Assembly (NCBI RefSeq): GCF_042680565.1
Contig: NZ_JBHUEJ010000036.1
Coordinates: 124,001 to 188,000, forward strand
From: Ottowia flava
Lineage (GTDB): Bacteria; Pseudomonadota; Gammaproteobacteria; Burkholderiales; Burkholderiaceae_C
Length of the DNA stretch: 64,000 nucleotides
Reading direction: 5' to 3'
This document shows, piece by piece, positions 7,651 through 16,457 of this stretch. The position numbers and the translations under genes are program-made. Positions within the stretch are counted from its first letter, which is position 1. Each line of letters starts with the position of its first letter. Below the pieces are notes generated by a model that had not been told where the DNA came from, did not search any database, and saw only the letters and a program-made list of their open reading frames with translations.

Positions 7651-8943
7651 ATGAACACCCCCCGCCTACAGCGCACCATCTTTTTGCTGCTTCTCGCGGG
7701 GGTCACCCTCGCCTTCCTCTGGATCCTGACGCCCTTCTTCGGCGCGGTGTTCTGGGCGATGGCACTGGCCCTGCTGTTCAACCCGCTGTTCCAGTGGATC
7801 CGCCATCGCATGGGCGGGCGGGCAACGCTGGCCGCGCTGGTGACCTTGCTCATCGTGCTGATCATCGTGATCCTGCCGCTGACCCTGATCGCCAGCACCC
7901 TGGTGGTCGACGTCACCACCTACCTGCAGCGCGCGCGCGCGGGGGAGATCGACTTCCGCGCCTACCTGCAGCACATCGTCGACGCCATCCCGCACTGGGC
8001 CAGGGCGTGGCTGGACCGCTTCGGCTTCGGCAACCTGGAAAGCATCTGGGAGAAGATTTCGGCCGGCCTGCTGCAGGGCGGCCAGCTGCTGGCCACGCGC
8101 ATCCTGGAAATCGGCCAGAACACCTTCCAGTTTCTGGTCAACGTGGTCGTCACGCTGTACCTGCTGTTCTTCCTGCTGCGCGACGGCGTGCCGCTGGCGC
8201 GCATGCTGCGCGAGTCGGCGCCGCTCGAGCCGTCGCACACGCGCTATCTGCTGCAGAAATTCACCACCGTGGTGCGCGCCACCGTCAAGGGCAACGTGCT
8301 GGTCGCCATCGTCCAGGGCTTCCTGGGCGGGATCGCGCTGTGGGCGCTGGGCATTGGCGGTGCGGTGTTCTGGGGCGTGGTGATGGCCTTCCTGTCGCTG
8401 CTGCCCGCGGTGGGTGCTGCGCTGGTGTGGGCGCCGGTCGCCATCTACTTGGCGGCTACCGGCCAGCTGTGGCAGGCGGCGGCGCTGACGGCCTGGGGCG
8501 TGCTGGTGATCGGCCTGTCGGACAACGTGTTGCGCCCGGTGCTGGTGGGCAAGGACACCAAGCTGCCCGACTACGTGGTGCTGGTCACGACGCTGGGCGG
8601 CATGTCGCTGTTCGGCATCAACGGCTTCGTCATCGGCCCGACCATCGCCGCCATGTTCATGGCCTGCTGGGCGCTGTTCACGCGCGACGGCGACGACGAC
8701 ACCGAAGCCGCGGTGAGCGCGGCGGACGAGGACGACGAGCCGGTGCGCACCGCCCGCTTCGCCCGCGCCCGCCTGCGCGAGGCGCCGGCACGCACGGCGG
8801 AGCCGCACTGGCTGGACACCGAGGAAGAGCGCGAGATCGAACGCCTCGCACCGGACGAGCTGGACGCCTGGCAGGGCCCGGACACCGTGCCCGTGCCACC
8901 GCCACCGCCCGCCAGCCAGCCAGCACCCACGGACCGTTTCTGA
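7651..8943 (+). CDS. AI-2E family transporter (PerM-like)
   Basis: A 430-residue integral membrane protein of the AI-2E/PerM family. It has about seven or eight hydrophobic helices: two at the N-terminus (IFLLLLAGVTLAFLWILT and GAVFWAMALALLF), one near residue 65, and a C-terminal group with GNVLVAIVQGFLGGIALW and SDNVLRPVLVGK. Family members export autoinducer-2, act as Na+/H+ antiporters or have no known substrate. The last 85 residues are charged and Pro-rich, longer than usual, and probably cytoplasmic. The gene stands alone and is convergent with the next one. Confidence 0.9.
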   Translation: MNTPRLQRTIFLLLLAGVTLAFLWILTPFFGAVFWAMALALLFNPLFQWIRHRMGGRATLAALVTLLIVLIIVILPLTLIASTLVVDVTTYLQRARAGEIDFRAYLQHIVDAIPHWARAWLDRFGFGNLESIWEKISAGLLQGGQLLATRILEIGQNTFQFLVNVVVTLYLLFFLLRDGVPLARMLRESAPLEPSHTRYLLQKFTTVVRATVKGNVLVAIVQGFLGGIALWALGIGGAVFWGVVMAFLSLLPAVGAALVWAPVAIYLAATGQLWQAAALTAWGVLVIGLSDNVLRPVLVGKDTKLPDYVVLVTTLGGMSLFGINGFVIGPTIAAMFMACWALFTRDGDDDTEAAVSAADEDDEPVRTARFARARLREAPARTAEPHWLDTEEEREIERLAPDELDAWQGPDTVPVPPPPPASQPAPTDRF

Positions 8944-8952
8944 GCGCGACCA

Positions 8953-8964
8953 GGGCTCAAGCCC
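8953..8964. terminator. Short hairpin between convergent genes
   Basis: GGGCT-CA-AGCCC lies in the 33-bp gap between two convergent genes, inside a larger imperfect stem (GAGCGCGAC/GTCGCTC). There is no T-tract, so termination activity is only possible. Confidence 0.3.
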
Positions 8965-8976
8965 CGGCGCCGTCGC

Positions 8977-11900
8977 TCAGACCAGCACGCGCTCGATGCC
9001 GCCGGCGTTCGCCGTGTCGACGTATTCGCGCAGCCAGTTTTCGCCCAGGATGCTGCGCGCCATCTCGATCACGATGTAGTCGGCCTCCAGCAGGCCGTTC
9101 TGCAGATCGTCCTCGTAGCGCTTGAGGCCCTGCAGGCAGCTTGGGCAGCTGGTCAGGATCTTCACGTTGGCCGGGTTGGCCACGTCGCCCGGGCCCTTGC
9201 CGCTGGCCTGCATCACGGCGCGCAGCTCGGCCTCGCCCTTGCGGATTTCCTCTTCCTTGCGGAAGCGCACCTGGGTGGAGATGTCCGGCCGCGTCACGCC
9301 CAGCGTGCCGCTTTCGCCGCAGCAGCGGTTGCTTTTCAGCACCTGGTCGCCCAGCAGCGCCTTCACAGTCTTGGTGGAGTCCTGCAGCTTCATGGGGTTG
9401 TGGCAGGGCTCGTGGTACAGATACGCACCCTGGTCGGCCGCGGGCAGGGTGATGCCTTTTTCCAGCAGGTATTCGTGGATGTCGATGATGCGGCTGCCCG
9501 GGAATATCTTGTCGAATTGGTAGCCCGAGATCTGGTCGTAGCAGGTGCCGCAGCTCACCACCACGGTCTTGATGTCCAGGTAGTTCAGCGTGGTCGCCAC
9601 CCGGTGGAACAGCACCCGGTTGTCGGTGATCATCTTGTCGGCCTTGTCGAACTGGCCGCTGCCGCGCTGCGGGTAGCCGCAGCACACGTAACCCGGCGGC
9701 AGCACGGTCTGCACCCCCGCGTGCCACAGCATGGCCTGCGTGGCCAGGCCCACCTGGCTGAACAGGCGCTCAGACCCGCAGCCCGGGAAGTAGAACACCG
9801 CCTCGGTATCGGCCGTGGTCGCCTTCGGGTTGCGGATGACCGGCACGTAGGCACGGTCTTCGATGTCCAGCAGCGCGCGCGCCGTCTTGCTGGGCAGCCC
9901 GCCCGGCAGCTTCTTGTTGACGAAGTGGATCACCTCTTCGCGCAGCGACGGCGCGCCCACGGTGGCGGGCGGGTGCTGCGTCTGGTGGCGGCCAGCCACC
10001 TTGAACAGGTCGACCGCCGCACGCTGCGCCTTGAAGGCCACGCCCGTCATGCCGGCGCGCGCGATGTTGATGACGCGCGGGTCGGTCGCGTTCAAGAAGA
10101 ACATGGCCGCGGCGTTGCCGGGGCGGAAGCTCTTCTTGCCCATCTTGCGCAGCAGGTTGCGCATGTTCATGGTGACGTCGCCAAAATCGATCTTCACCGG
10201 GCAGGGCGACAGGCACTTGTGGCACACGGTGCAATGGTCGGCCACGTCTTCAAATTCTTCCCAGTGCTTGAGGCTGACGCCGCGGCGCGTCTGCTCTTCG
10301 TAGAGGAAAGCCTCCACCAGCAGCGAGGTCGCCAGGATCTTGTTGCGCGGGCTGTACAGCAGGTTGGCGCGCGGCACGTGGGTGCTGCAGTCGGGCTTGC
10401 ACTTGCCGCAGCGCAGGCAGTCTTTGATGCTGTCGGCAATGGCGCCGATGTCGCTTTGCTGCAGGATGATCGACTCGTGCCCCATCAGCCCGAAGCTGGG
10501 CGTGTAGGCATTGGTCAAATCGGACCGCAGCGCTTTACCAGACTGCGCAGGCAGCTCCTGATTTCGCAGCAATTTGCCGCGGTTGAAGTGCCCTTGCGGG
10601 TCCACCTTCTGCTTGTACGCGGCGAACGGCGCCAGCTCGGCGTCGCTCAGGTATTCCAGTTTGGTGATGCCGATGCCGTGCTCGCCGCTGATCACGCCGT
10701 CCAGGCGGCGCGCCAGCGCCATCACGCGGTCCACCGCCTCGTGCGCGGTCTGCAGCATGGCGTAGTTGTCGCTGTGCACGGGGATGTTGGTGTGCACGTT
10801 GCCGTCGCCCGCGTGCATGTGCAGCGCGATCCAGACGCGGCCCTTGAGCACACGCTGCTGCACATCGCCCAGCGCCTTCATCAGCGGCTCGAAGTCGGCG
10901 CCGGTGAAGATCTGCGCCAGCGGCTCGCGGATCTGCGTCTTCCAGCTGGCGCGCAGGCTGTGGTCCTGCAACTGCGGGAACAGCGTGTCCACGTCGCGCA
11001 GCCAGCCTTGCCACAGGCTGCGCACGTCGCGCACCACGGTCAACGCCTGCGCCACGCGCTCTTCCAGCAGTTCGGGCGATGGCGGCTCGGCGCCCTGCTC
11101 CGGGCGGCCGATCGGCAGGTTGCCCCGCGTCAGGAACAGCTCCAGCTCGTCGGCCAGCTCGATCTTGTTGCGCAGGCTGAGCTCGATGTTGATGCGCTCG
11201 ATGCCGTCGGTGTATTCGGCCATGCGCGGCAGCGGGATCACCACGTCTTCGTTGATCTTGAAGGCGTTGGTGTGGCGGCTGATGGCCGCGGTCTTCTTGC
11301 GGTCGGCCCAGAACTTCTTGCGCGCGTCGGCCGACACGGCGATGAAGCCTTCGCCCGAGCGCGAATTGGCGATGCGCACCACCTCGCTCGTGGCGCGCGC
11401 CACGGCGTCGGCGTCGTCACCGGCGATGTCGCCGATCAGCACCATCTTGGGCAGGCCACCGCGCTTGGACTTGGTGGCGTAGCCCACGGCGCGCAGGTAA
11501 CGGTCGTCCAGGTGCTCCAGGCCTGCCAGCAGCACGCCAGAGCGGCCCGCCTCGGCAAACATGAAGTCCTTGATCTCGACGATGCTGGGCACCGCGTCCT
11601 TGGCGTGGCCAAAGAATTCCAGGCACACGGTGCGCGTGTGCTCCGGCATGCGGTGCAGCACCCAGCGCGCACTGGTGATCAGGCCGTCGCAGCCTTCTTT
11701 TTGCACGCCCGGCAGGCCGGCCAGGAACTTGTCGGTCACGTCCTTGCCCAGGCCTTCCTTGCGGAAGGTGCTGCCCGGGATGTCCAGCCGCTCGGTGCGC
11801 TGCAAGGTCTTGCCGCTGGCGTCGAAGTACTGCAGCTCGAAGCTGGCGACTTCGGCGTCGTGGATCTTGCCCAGGTTGTGACCGATGCGGGTAACTTCCA

Positions 11901-12885
11901 GCCAGCCGCCATCGGGCGTGACCATGCGCCAGCTGGCTAGGTTGTCCAGCGCCGTGCCCCACAGCACGGCCTTCTTGCCGCCCGCGTTCATGGCGATGTT
12001 GCCGCCGATGCAACTGGCCTCGGCGCTGGTCGGGTCGCAGGCAAAGACCAGGTCGGCGCCTTCGGCCGCGTCGGCCACGCGCTGGGTGACCACGCCGGCT
12101 TCGGTGTGGATGGTGGGCACGTCGACGTCCAGCCCCGGCAGGCGGATGCGCTCGACCGGGCCCATCGTGATCAGCTTTTCGGTGTTGATGACCGCGGTCT
12201 TCCAGTCCAGCGGAATCGCGCCGCCGGTGTAGCCGGTGCCGCCGCCGCGCGGGATGATGGTCAGGCCCAGGTCGATACAGCCTTTGACCAGGCCGGCCAT
12301 CTCGGCTTCGGTGTCGGGCGTCAGCACCACCAGCGGGAATTCGACGCGCCAATCGGTCGCATCGGTCACGTGACTGACGCGCGACAGACCGTCGAACTTG
12401 ATGTTGTCCTTGTGCGTGTGCTTGCCCAGCGCGCGCGCGGTGCGCCGGCGCAGCTCGGCCACCTTGTCGAAGGAGCGGTTGAACGCGTCGACCACGGCGC
12501 GCGCCAGCACCAGCAGCTCGGCCACCAGCGCGTCGCGGCTAGCATCGTCGTCGGGCGTGCGGCGCTTTTCGATCTCGGCCAGGCGGTGGTGCAGGGCTTC
12601 GACCAGCGCCGCGCGGCGCTTGGGGTTGTCCAGCAGGTCGTCCTGCAGGTACGGGTTGCGCCGCACCACCCAGATGTCGCCCAGCACCTCGTACAGCATG
12701 CGCGACGACCGGCCCGTGGCGCGTTCACCGCGCAGATCGCTCAGCAAGGCCCAGCCGCGCTCGCCCAGCAGGCGCAGGACGATCTCGCGGTCAGAAAAAC
12801 TGGTGTAGTTGTAGGGGATCTCGCGCAGGCGTGCCGGCTCGGCGGCCTGCGACACCAACGCGTTCAGCGCGGTCGGAGCATTCAT
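8977..12885 (-). CDS. FAD-binding and iron-sulphur oxidoreductase, DUF3683 type (D-lactate/2-hydroxyacid dehydrogenase-like)
   Basis: A 1302-residue fusion. An N-terminal DUF3683 region (residues 1-150) leads into a PCMH FAD-binding domain (PRGGGTGYTGGAIPLD, near 213) and the FAD-linked oxidase C-terminal domain, which ends in HGIGITKLEYL. Then come two [4Fe-4S] ferredoxin motifs, CLRCGKCKPDC and CTVCHKCLSPCP. Two CCG domains follow (FPGCGSERLFSQ, CCGYPQRGSG, YHEPCHN, CCGESGTLG), as in GlpC and LutA. This is the layout of a membrane-linked quinone-reducing 2-hydroxyacid dehydrogenase; the substrate is unknown. An R copy is embedded in frame at about residues 774-785, between the oxidase and iron-sulphur halves. 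Confidence 0.92.
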   Translation of the reverse strand: MNAPTALNALVSQAAEPARLREIPYNYTSFSDREIVLRLLGERGWALLSDLRGERATGRSSRMLYEVLGDIWVVRRNPYLQDDLLDNPKRRAALVEALHHRLAEIEKRRTPDDDASRDALVAELLVLARAVVDAFNRSFDKVAELRRRTARALGKHTHKDNIKFDGLSRVSHVTDATDWRVEFPLVVLTPDTEAEMAGLVKGCIDLGLTIIPRGGGTGYTGGAIPLDWKTAVINTEKLITMGPVERIRLPGLDVDVPTIHTEAGVVTQRVADAAEGADLVFACDPTSAEASCIGGNIAMNAGGKKAVLWGTALDNLASWRMVTPDGGWLEVTRIGHNLGKIHDAEVASFELQYFDASGKTLQRTERLDIPGSTFRKEGLGKDVTDKFLAGLPGVQKEGCDGLITSARWVLHRMPEHTRTVCLEFFGHAKDAVPSIVEIKDFMFAEAGRSGVLLAGLEHLDDRYLRAVGYATKSKRGGLPKMVLIGDIAGDDADAVARATSEVVRIANSRSGEGFIAVSADARKKFWADRKKTAAISRHTNAFKINEDVVIPLPRMAEYTDGIERINIELSLRNKIELADELELFLTRGNLPIGRPEQGAEPPSPELLEERVAQALTVVRDVRSLWQGWLRDVDTLFPQLQDHSLRASWKTQIREPLAQIFTGADFEPLMKALGDVQQRVLKGRVWIALHMHAGDGNVHTNIPVHSDNYAMLQTAHEAVDRVMALARRLDGVISGEHGIGITKLEYLSDAELAPFAAYKQKVDPQGHFNRGKLLRNQELPAQSGKALRSDLTNAYTPSFGLMGHESIILQQSDIGAIADSIKDCLRCGKCKPDCSTHVPRANLLYSPRNKILATSLLVEAFLYEEQTRRGVSLKHWEEFEDVADHCTVCHKCLSPCPVKIDFGDVTMNMRNLLRKMGKKSFRPGNAAAMFFLNATDPRVINIARAGMTGVAFKAQRAAVDLFKVAGRHQTQHPPATVGAPSLREEVIHFVNKKLPGGLPSKTARALLDIEDRAYVPVIRNPKATTADTEAVFYFPGCGSERLFSQVGLATQAMLWHAGVQTVLPPGYVCCGYPQRGSGQFDKADKMITDNRVLFHRVATTLNYLDIKTVVVSCGTCYDQISGYQFDKIFPGSRIIDIHEYLLEKGITLPAADQGAYLYHEPCHNPMKLQDSTKTVKALLGDQVLKSNRCCGESGTLGVTRPDISTQVRFRKEEEIRKGEAELRAVMQASGKGPGDVANPANVKILTSCPSCLQGLKRYEDDLQNGLLEADYIVIEMARSILGENWLREYVDTANAGGIERVLV
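10530..10564 (+). repeat. R element copy 4, inside the DUF3683 oxidoreductase gene
   Basis: GCGCTTTACCAGACTGCGCA, then GGCAGCTCCTGATTT, matches the R consensus over the palindromic core and both flanks. It is translated on the minus strand as NQELPAQSGKAL and keeps the frame open, at the junction of two domains. Confidence 0.75.
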
Positions 12886-13023
12886 CGGGGGAAGCGCACC
12901 ACGGCAGGGCGCCGCGCGCCCTTGAACCGGGCCGACAATTTTAATGGGGGTGGGCAGCCCATGGGTGGGCGGTGATTTTTGGCCCGCCAGGCTGTGGGTC
13001 TGTCGCCCGACCCCGAGCCGCCG

Positions 13024-14253
13024 CTACAGCAGCATGCGCGAGCGGATCGTCCCCGGCACCTTGGCCAGCGCCTCTCGCGCTGCGTCCGACGACGCGGTAT
13101 CCACGTCCATCACCACGTAGCCCACCCCGTCCTTGGTCTGCAGGTACTGCGACGCGATGTTGACGTGCTGCTCGGCAAACACCTGGTTGATGGCCGACAG
13201 CACGCCCGGCACGTTGTGGTGCACGTGCAGCAGGCGGTGCCTGCCGGGGTGCGCGGGCAGCGCCACTTCAGGGAAGTTGACGCTGCTGGTGGTGGTGCCA
13301 TTGTCGCTGTACTTGACCAGCTTTTCCGCCACCTCCACGCCGATGTTGGCCTGCGCCTCCATGGTCGAGCCGCCGATGTGCGGCGTCAGGATCACGTTGT
13401 CCAGGCCGCGCAGCGGGGACTGGAATTCCTCGTTGTTGCTGCCCGGCTCCACGGGGAAAACGTCGATCGCGGCGCCCCACAGCCGGCCGGACTTCAGCTC
13501 GGCCGTGAGCGCATTGATATCGACCACCGTGCCGCGCGACGCGTTGATCAGGATGCCGCCGTCCTTCATGGCGGCAAGCTCGGCCGGGCCGATCATCCAG
13601 CGCGTCGACTCGTTCTCCGGCACGTGCAGGCTGACGATGTCGCTTTGCGCCAGCAGATCGGGCAAGGCGTAGACCTGGCGCGCGTTGCCCAGCGGCAGCT
13701 TGGTCACCACGTCGTAGAAGGCAACGTGCATGCCCAGCGATTCGGCCAGCACCGACAGCTGCGTGCCGATGGAGCCGTACCCCACGATGCCCAGCGTCTT
13801 GCCACGGATCTCGTGCGACTGCGCGGCCGACTTCATCCACCCGCCCCGGTGCACGAGCGCGTTCTTGGCCGGAATGCCACGCAGCAACAGGATGGCCTCG
13901 GCCAGCACCAGCTCGGCCACCGAACGGGTGTTGGAGTACGGCGCGTTGAAGACCGGCACACCGCGCTCGCGCGCCGTCGCCAGGTCGACCTGGTTGGTGC
14001 CGATGCAAAAGCAGCCGGCGGCCACCAGCTTGGGCGCGGCGGCCAGCACATCGGCCGTCAGACGGGTCTGCGAGCGGATACCCAGGAAATGCACATCGGC
14101 CAGCTTGGCCTTGAGTTCATCGCCCTGCAGCGCGCGCGGCAGGGTTTCGATCTGCGAGTAGCCCGCAGCGCGGATCAGCGCTTCGGCCGACGGGTGGATG
14201 TTCTCCAGCAACAGGAACCGGATCTTGCTTTTGTCGAGGGAAGTCTTGCTCAC
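13024..14253 (-). CDS. serA: D-3-phosphoglycerate dehydrogenase
   Basis: A 409-residue enzyme that oxidises 3-phosphoglycerate to 3-phosphohydroxypyruvate, the first step of serine biosynthesis. The NAD-binding motif is GIVGYGSIGTQ, the catalytic His region is TPHIGGSTMEAQ, and a C-terminal ACT domain (about residues 335-409) binds regulatory serine. Length matches E. coli SerA (410). I chose the GTG at 14253 (VSKTSLDKSKIRF), with AGGTG 5 nt upstream. An ATG at 14409 would add 52 residues with no family match. Confidence 0.96.
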   Translation of the reverse strand: MSKTSLDKSKIRFLLLENIHPSAEALIRAAGYSQIETLPRALQGDELKAKLADVHFLGIRSQTRLTADVLAAAPKLVAAGCFCIGTNQVDLATARERGVPVFNAPYSNTRSVAELVLAEAILLLRGIPAKNALVHRGGWMKSAAQSHEIRGKTLGIVGYGSIGTQLSVLAESLGMHVAFYDVVTKLPLGNARQVYALPDLLAQSDIVSLHVPENESTRWMIGPAELAAMKDGGILINASRGTVVDINALTAELKSGRLWGAAIDVFPVEPGSNNEEFQSPLRGLDNVILTPHIGGSTMEAQANIGVEVAEKLVKYSDNGTTTSSVNFPEVALPAHPGRHRLLHVHHNVPGVLSAINQVFAEQHVNIASQYLQTKDGVGYVVMDVDTASSDAAREALAKVPGTIRSRMLL

Positions 14254-14419
14254 GGGCGCACCTGGAAAAGCCGCATCGGGCGAGGGAAAAATGGGCAAAT
14301 TCATCCTAGCATGGTGCACTGCAACATCAACGGCAACGCGGACATTGGGGCGCCGCACGCGAACGCCGCCGACAAACGGGTTTTCCCGCTTGTGATGCGC
14401 ATGGGACAAGCCCTAAGGT

Positions 14420-14437
14420 GCGTCACAAATCTGTCCT
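14420..14437 (+). promoter_or_regulatory. Candidate Pho box (PhoB-binding site) upstream of ugpB
   Basis: GCGTCAC-AAAT-CTGTCCT is two 7-bp half-sites with a 4-bp AT-rich spacer, the architecture of a PhoB box (CTGTCAT-AAAT-CTGTCAT). The second half matches at 6 of 7 positions and the first at 4 of 7. It lies 39 bp upstream of the ugpB ATG. UgpB is a classic phosphate-starvation gene, which supports the call. Confidence 0.5.
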
Positions 14438-14475
14438 ACGATCACCGCTTTTCCCATTTCTGAAGAGGAGCCCTC

Positions 14476-15786
14476 ATGCAGTTCAAAACCATCGCCCTGG
14501 CCGGCGCGCTCGCAGCGACCCTGGCCCTGCCTGCGCACGCGCAGACCGAAATCCAGTGGTGGCACTCCATGGGCGGCGCCCTGGGTGAATGGGTGAACGA
14601 TCTGGCTAAGGAGTTCAACGCCAGCCAGAAGGACTATCGTGTCGTGCCCACCTTCAAGGGCAGCTACGACGAGTCGATGACCGCCGCCATCGCCGCGTTC
14701 CGCGCCGGTAACGCGCCGCACATCCTGCAGGTATTTGAAGTCGGCACCGCCACCATGATGGCCAGCAAGGGCGCCATCAAGCCGGTGGCGGAGGTCATGA
14801 AGCAGGCCGGTGTGCCCTTCGACCCGGGTGCGTACGTCCCCGCCGTGGCCGGGTACTACACCGCGCCCAACGGCCAGATGCTGAGCTTCCCATTCAACAG
14901 CTCGACCCCGGTGTTCCACTACAACAAGGACGCCTTCAAGGCCGCCGGTCTCGACCCCGAAAAGCCGCCGACGACTTGGCCGGAGGTCGCCTCCGCCGCC
15001 GCCAAGCTGAAGGCCGCGGGCCACAAGTGCCCGTTCACCACCAGCTGGATCAGCTGGACCCAGCTGGAAAGCTTCAGCGCCTGGCACAACGTGCTGTTCT
15101 CCACGCTGAACAACGGCTTTGGCGGTCTGGGCACGCGCCTGGCCATCAACACGCCGCTGCACGTGCGCCACATCGAAAACCTGGCCAACATGGCCAAGCA
15201 GGGCCTGTTCGTCTACAAGGGCCGGGGCAACGCGGCCGACGCTACGTTCGTGTCCGGCGAATGCGCCATGGCCATCGGCTCGTCGGCGCTGTACGGCAAC
15301 GTCACGCGCAACGGCAAGTTTGGCTACGGCATCGGTACCCTGCCCTACTACCCGGATGTGCCGGGTGCGCCGCAGAACACAGTCATCGGCGGAGCCAGCC
15401 TGTGGGTCATGTCCGGCAAGAAGCCTGAGGAATACAAGGGCATCGGCCAGTTCTTCGCCTACCTGAGCAAGCCGGAAGTCGCCGCCGCCAGCCACCAGCG
15501 CACCGGCTACCTGCCGGTGACCAAGGCCGCGTTCGAGCTGACCGACAAGTCCGGCTTCTACAAGAAGAACCCGGGTACCGACGTCAGTGTGACGCAGATG
15601 ATCCGCAAGACGACCGAAAAGTCGCGCGGCGTGCGCCTGGGCAACTTCGTGCAGGTGCGCACCATCATCGACGAGGAAATGGAAGGCGTGTGGTCCGGCA
15701 AGAAGACCGCCAAGGAAGCGCTGGACGCCGCCGTCAAGCGCGGCAACGAACAGCTGGAACGCTTCCAGAAGGCCAACCGCAGCTGA
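14476..15786 (+). CDS. ugpB: sn-Glycerol-3-phosphate ABC transporter, periplasmic binding protein
   Basis: A 436-residue periplasmic binding protein with a Sec signal peptide (MQFKTIALAGALAATLALPAHA, cleaved after AHA). It delivers glycerol-3-phosphate and glycerophosphodiesters to UgpAEC. The mature N-terminus TEIQWWHSMGGALGEWVN and the motif NAPHILQVFEVGTATMM are characteristic of UgpB, and the length equals E. coli UgpB (438). A strong AGAGGAG ribosome site lies at 14464-14470. A terminator follows, so ugpB may be made in excess over the permease genes. A candidate Pho box lies upstream. Confidence 0.96.
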   Translation: MQFKTIALAGALAATLALPAHAQTEIQWWHSMGGALGEWVNDLAKEFNASQKDYRVVPTFKGSYDESMTAAIAAFRAGNAPHILQVFEVGTATMMASKGAIKPVAEVMKQAGVPFDPGAYVPAVAGYYTAPNGQMLSFPFNSSTPVFHYNKDAFKAAGLDPEKPPTTWPEVASAAAKLKAAGHKCPFTTSWISWTQLESFSAWHNVLFSTLNNGFGGLGTRLAINTPLHVRHIENLANMAKQGLFVYKGRGNAADATFVSGECAMAIGSSALYGNVTRNGKFGYGIGTLPYYPDVPGAPQNTVIGGASLWVMSGKKPEEYKGIGQFFAYLSKPEVAAASHQRTGYLPVTKAAFELTDKSGFYKKNPGTDVSVTQMIRKTTEKSRGVRLGNFVQVRTIIDEEMEGVWSGKKTAKEALDAAVKRGNEQLERFQKANRS

Positions 15787-15810
15787 TCCGGGCGCCGTTC
15801 TTGCCCAACA

Positions 15811-15834
15811 GCGGCCCTTCGGGGCCGTTTTTTT
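15811..15834 (+). terminator. Rho-independent terminator after ugpB
   Basis: CGGCCC-TTCG-GGGCCG followed by seven T residues, 24 nt after the ugpB stop. This is a textbook terminator with a stable UUCG-type loop. It separates ugpB from the rest of the ugp locus, either fully or as an attenuator. Confidence 0.92.
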
Positions 15835-15979
15835 GTATGCACGGTGGCCAACCAAGCCCGTTTTTTCAAGGGGCACATTCGCGCGCTTGTCCGACAGCAC
15901 ACCCCCGGGTACCGTTTTAGCCTTGCGCATCCGCGCCAGGGGCATCGCATCCGCCCCGACACACCATAGGAGAAGGCCC

Positions 15980-16273
15980 ATGCCTGAAGTCACCAAAAAC
16001 AACGCGCTGCAGCGCTACGAGATCCACGAAGATGGCCAGTTGCTGGGCTTTGCTGCCTACCGCGATCTGCCGGACGGCGTGGTCGAGCTACCGCACACCG
16101 TGGTCGAGCCGGCTTACGAAGGCCGCGGCGTTGGCAGCGCGCTGATCAAGGCGGTGCTGGCCGACATCCGCGCCGACGGGCACCGCGTGCTGGCAACCTG
16201 CCGCTTTGTCGCAGGTTACCTGGACCGCCATCCCGAATACGCCGACCTGCGTGCCACCCGCCAGGCGGTTTAG
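15980..16273 (+). CDS. Small GNAT-type N-acetyltransferase
   Basis: A 97-residue protein of the short GNAT subfamily (E. coli YjdJ-like). Acetyl-CoA binding is indicated by VVEPAYEGRGVGSALIKAVL, which holds the R/Q-x-x-G-x-G/A loop (GRGVGS). The C-terminal motif is VLATCRFVAGYLDRHPEYADL. An AGGAGAAGG ribosome site precedes the ATG. The acceptor substrate is unknown. It sits between ugpB and ugpA, which is unusual for a ugp locus, and I see nothing linking it to glycerol-3-phosphate uptake. Confidence 0.88.
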   Translation: MPEVTKNNALQRYEIHEDGQLLGFAAYRDLPDGVVELPHTVVEPAYEGRGVGSALIKAVLADIRADGHRVLATCRFVAGYLDRHPEYADLRATRQAV

Positions 16274-16290
16274 AGAAAAAGCAGCCCGTT

Positions 16291-16330
16291 GCCCTACAAC
16301 CACCTGCGCAAGCAGCTATCAAAACAATAG
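16291..16330 (+). repeat. R element copy 5
   Basis: GCCCTACAACCACCTGCGCA, then AGCAGCTATCAAAACAATAG. This is a near-consensus copy with the terminal CTAT...ATAG inverted repeat. It lies between the GNAT gene and ugpA. Confidence 0.92.
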
Positions 16331-16457
16331 TCTCCTGATTTCGCCATCGACGCGCAAGCGGTACGGCAGCGCCGAATTGCGCCGCCCACGGCCACTGGGT
16401 GAATCCCGTATGCGCAGTCGCACGCGAGCGCGGTGCGCGCCGCTATGATCGTCCGTC

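Noticed and set aside
9400..11940. An 846-codon open frame on the plus strand
   Set aside because: Antisense to the DUF3683 oxidoreductase, with no domain, signal or plausible composition.
14390..14418. Sigma-70 promoter TTGTGA-N17-CTAAGG upstream of ugpB
   Set aside because: The -10 matches at only about half its positions; the Pho box explanation is better supported.
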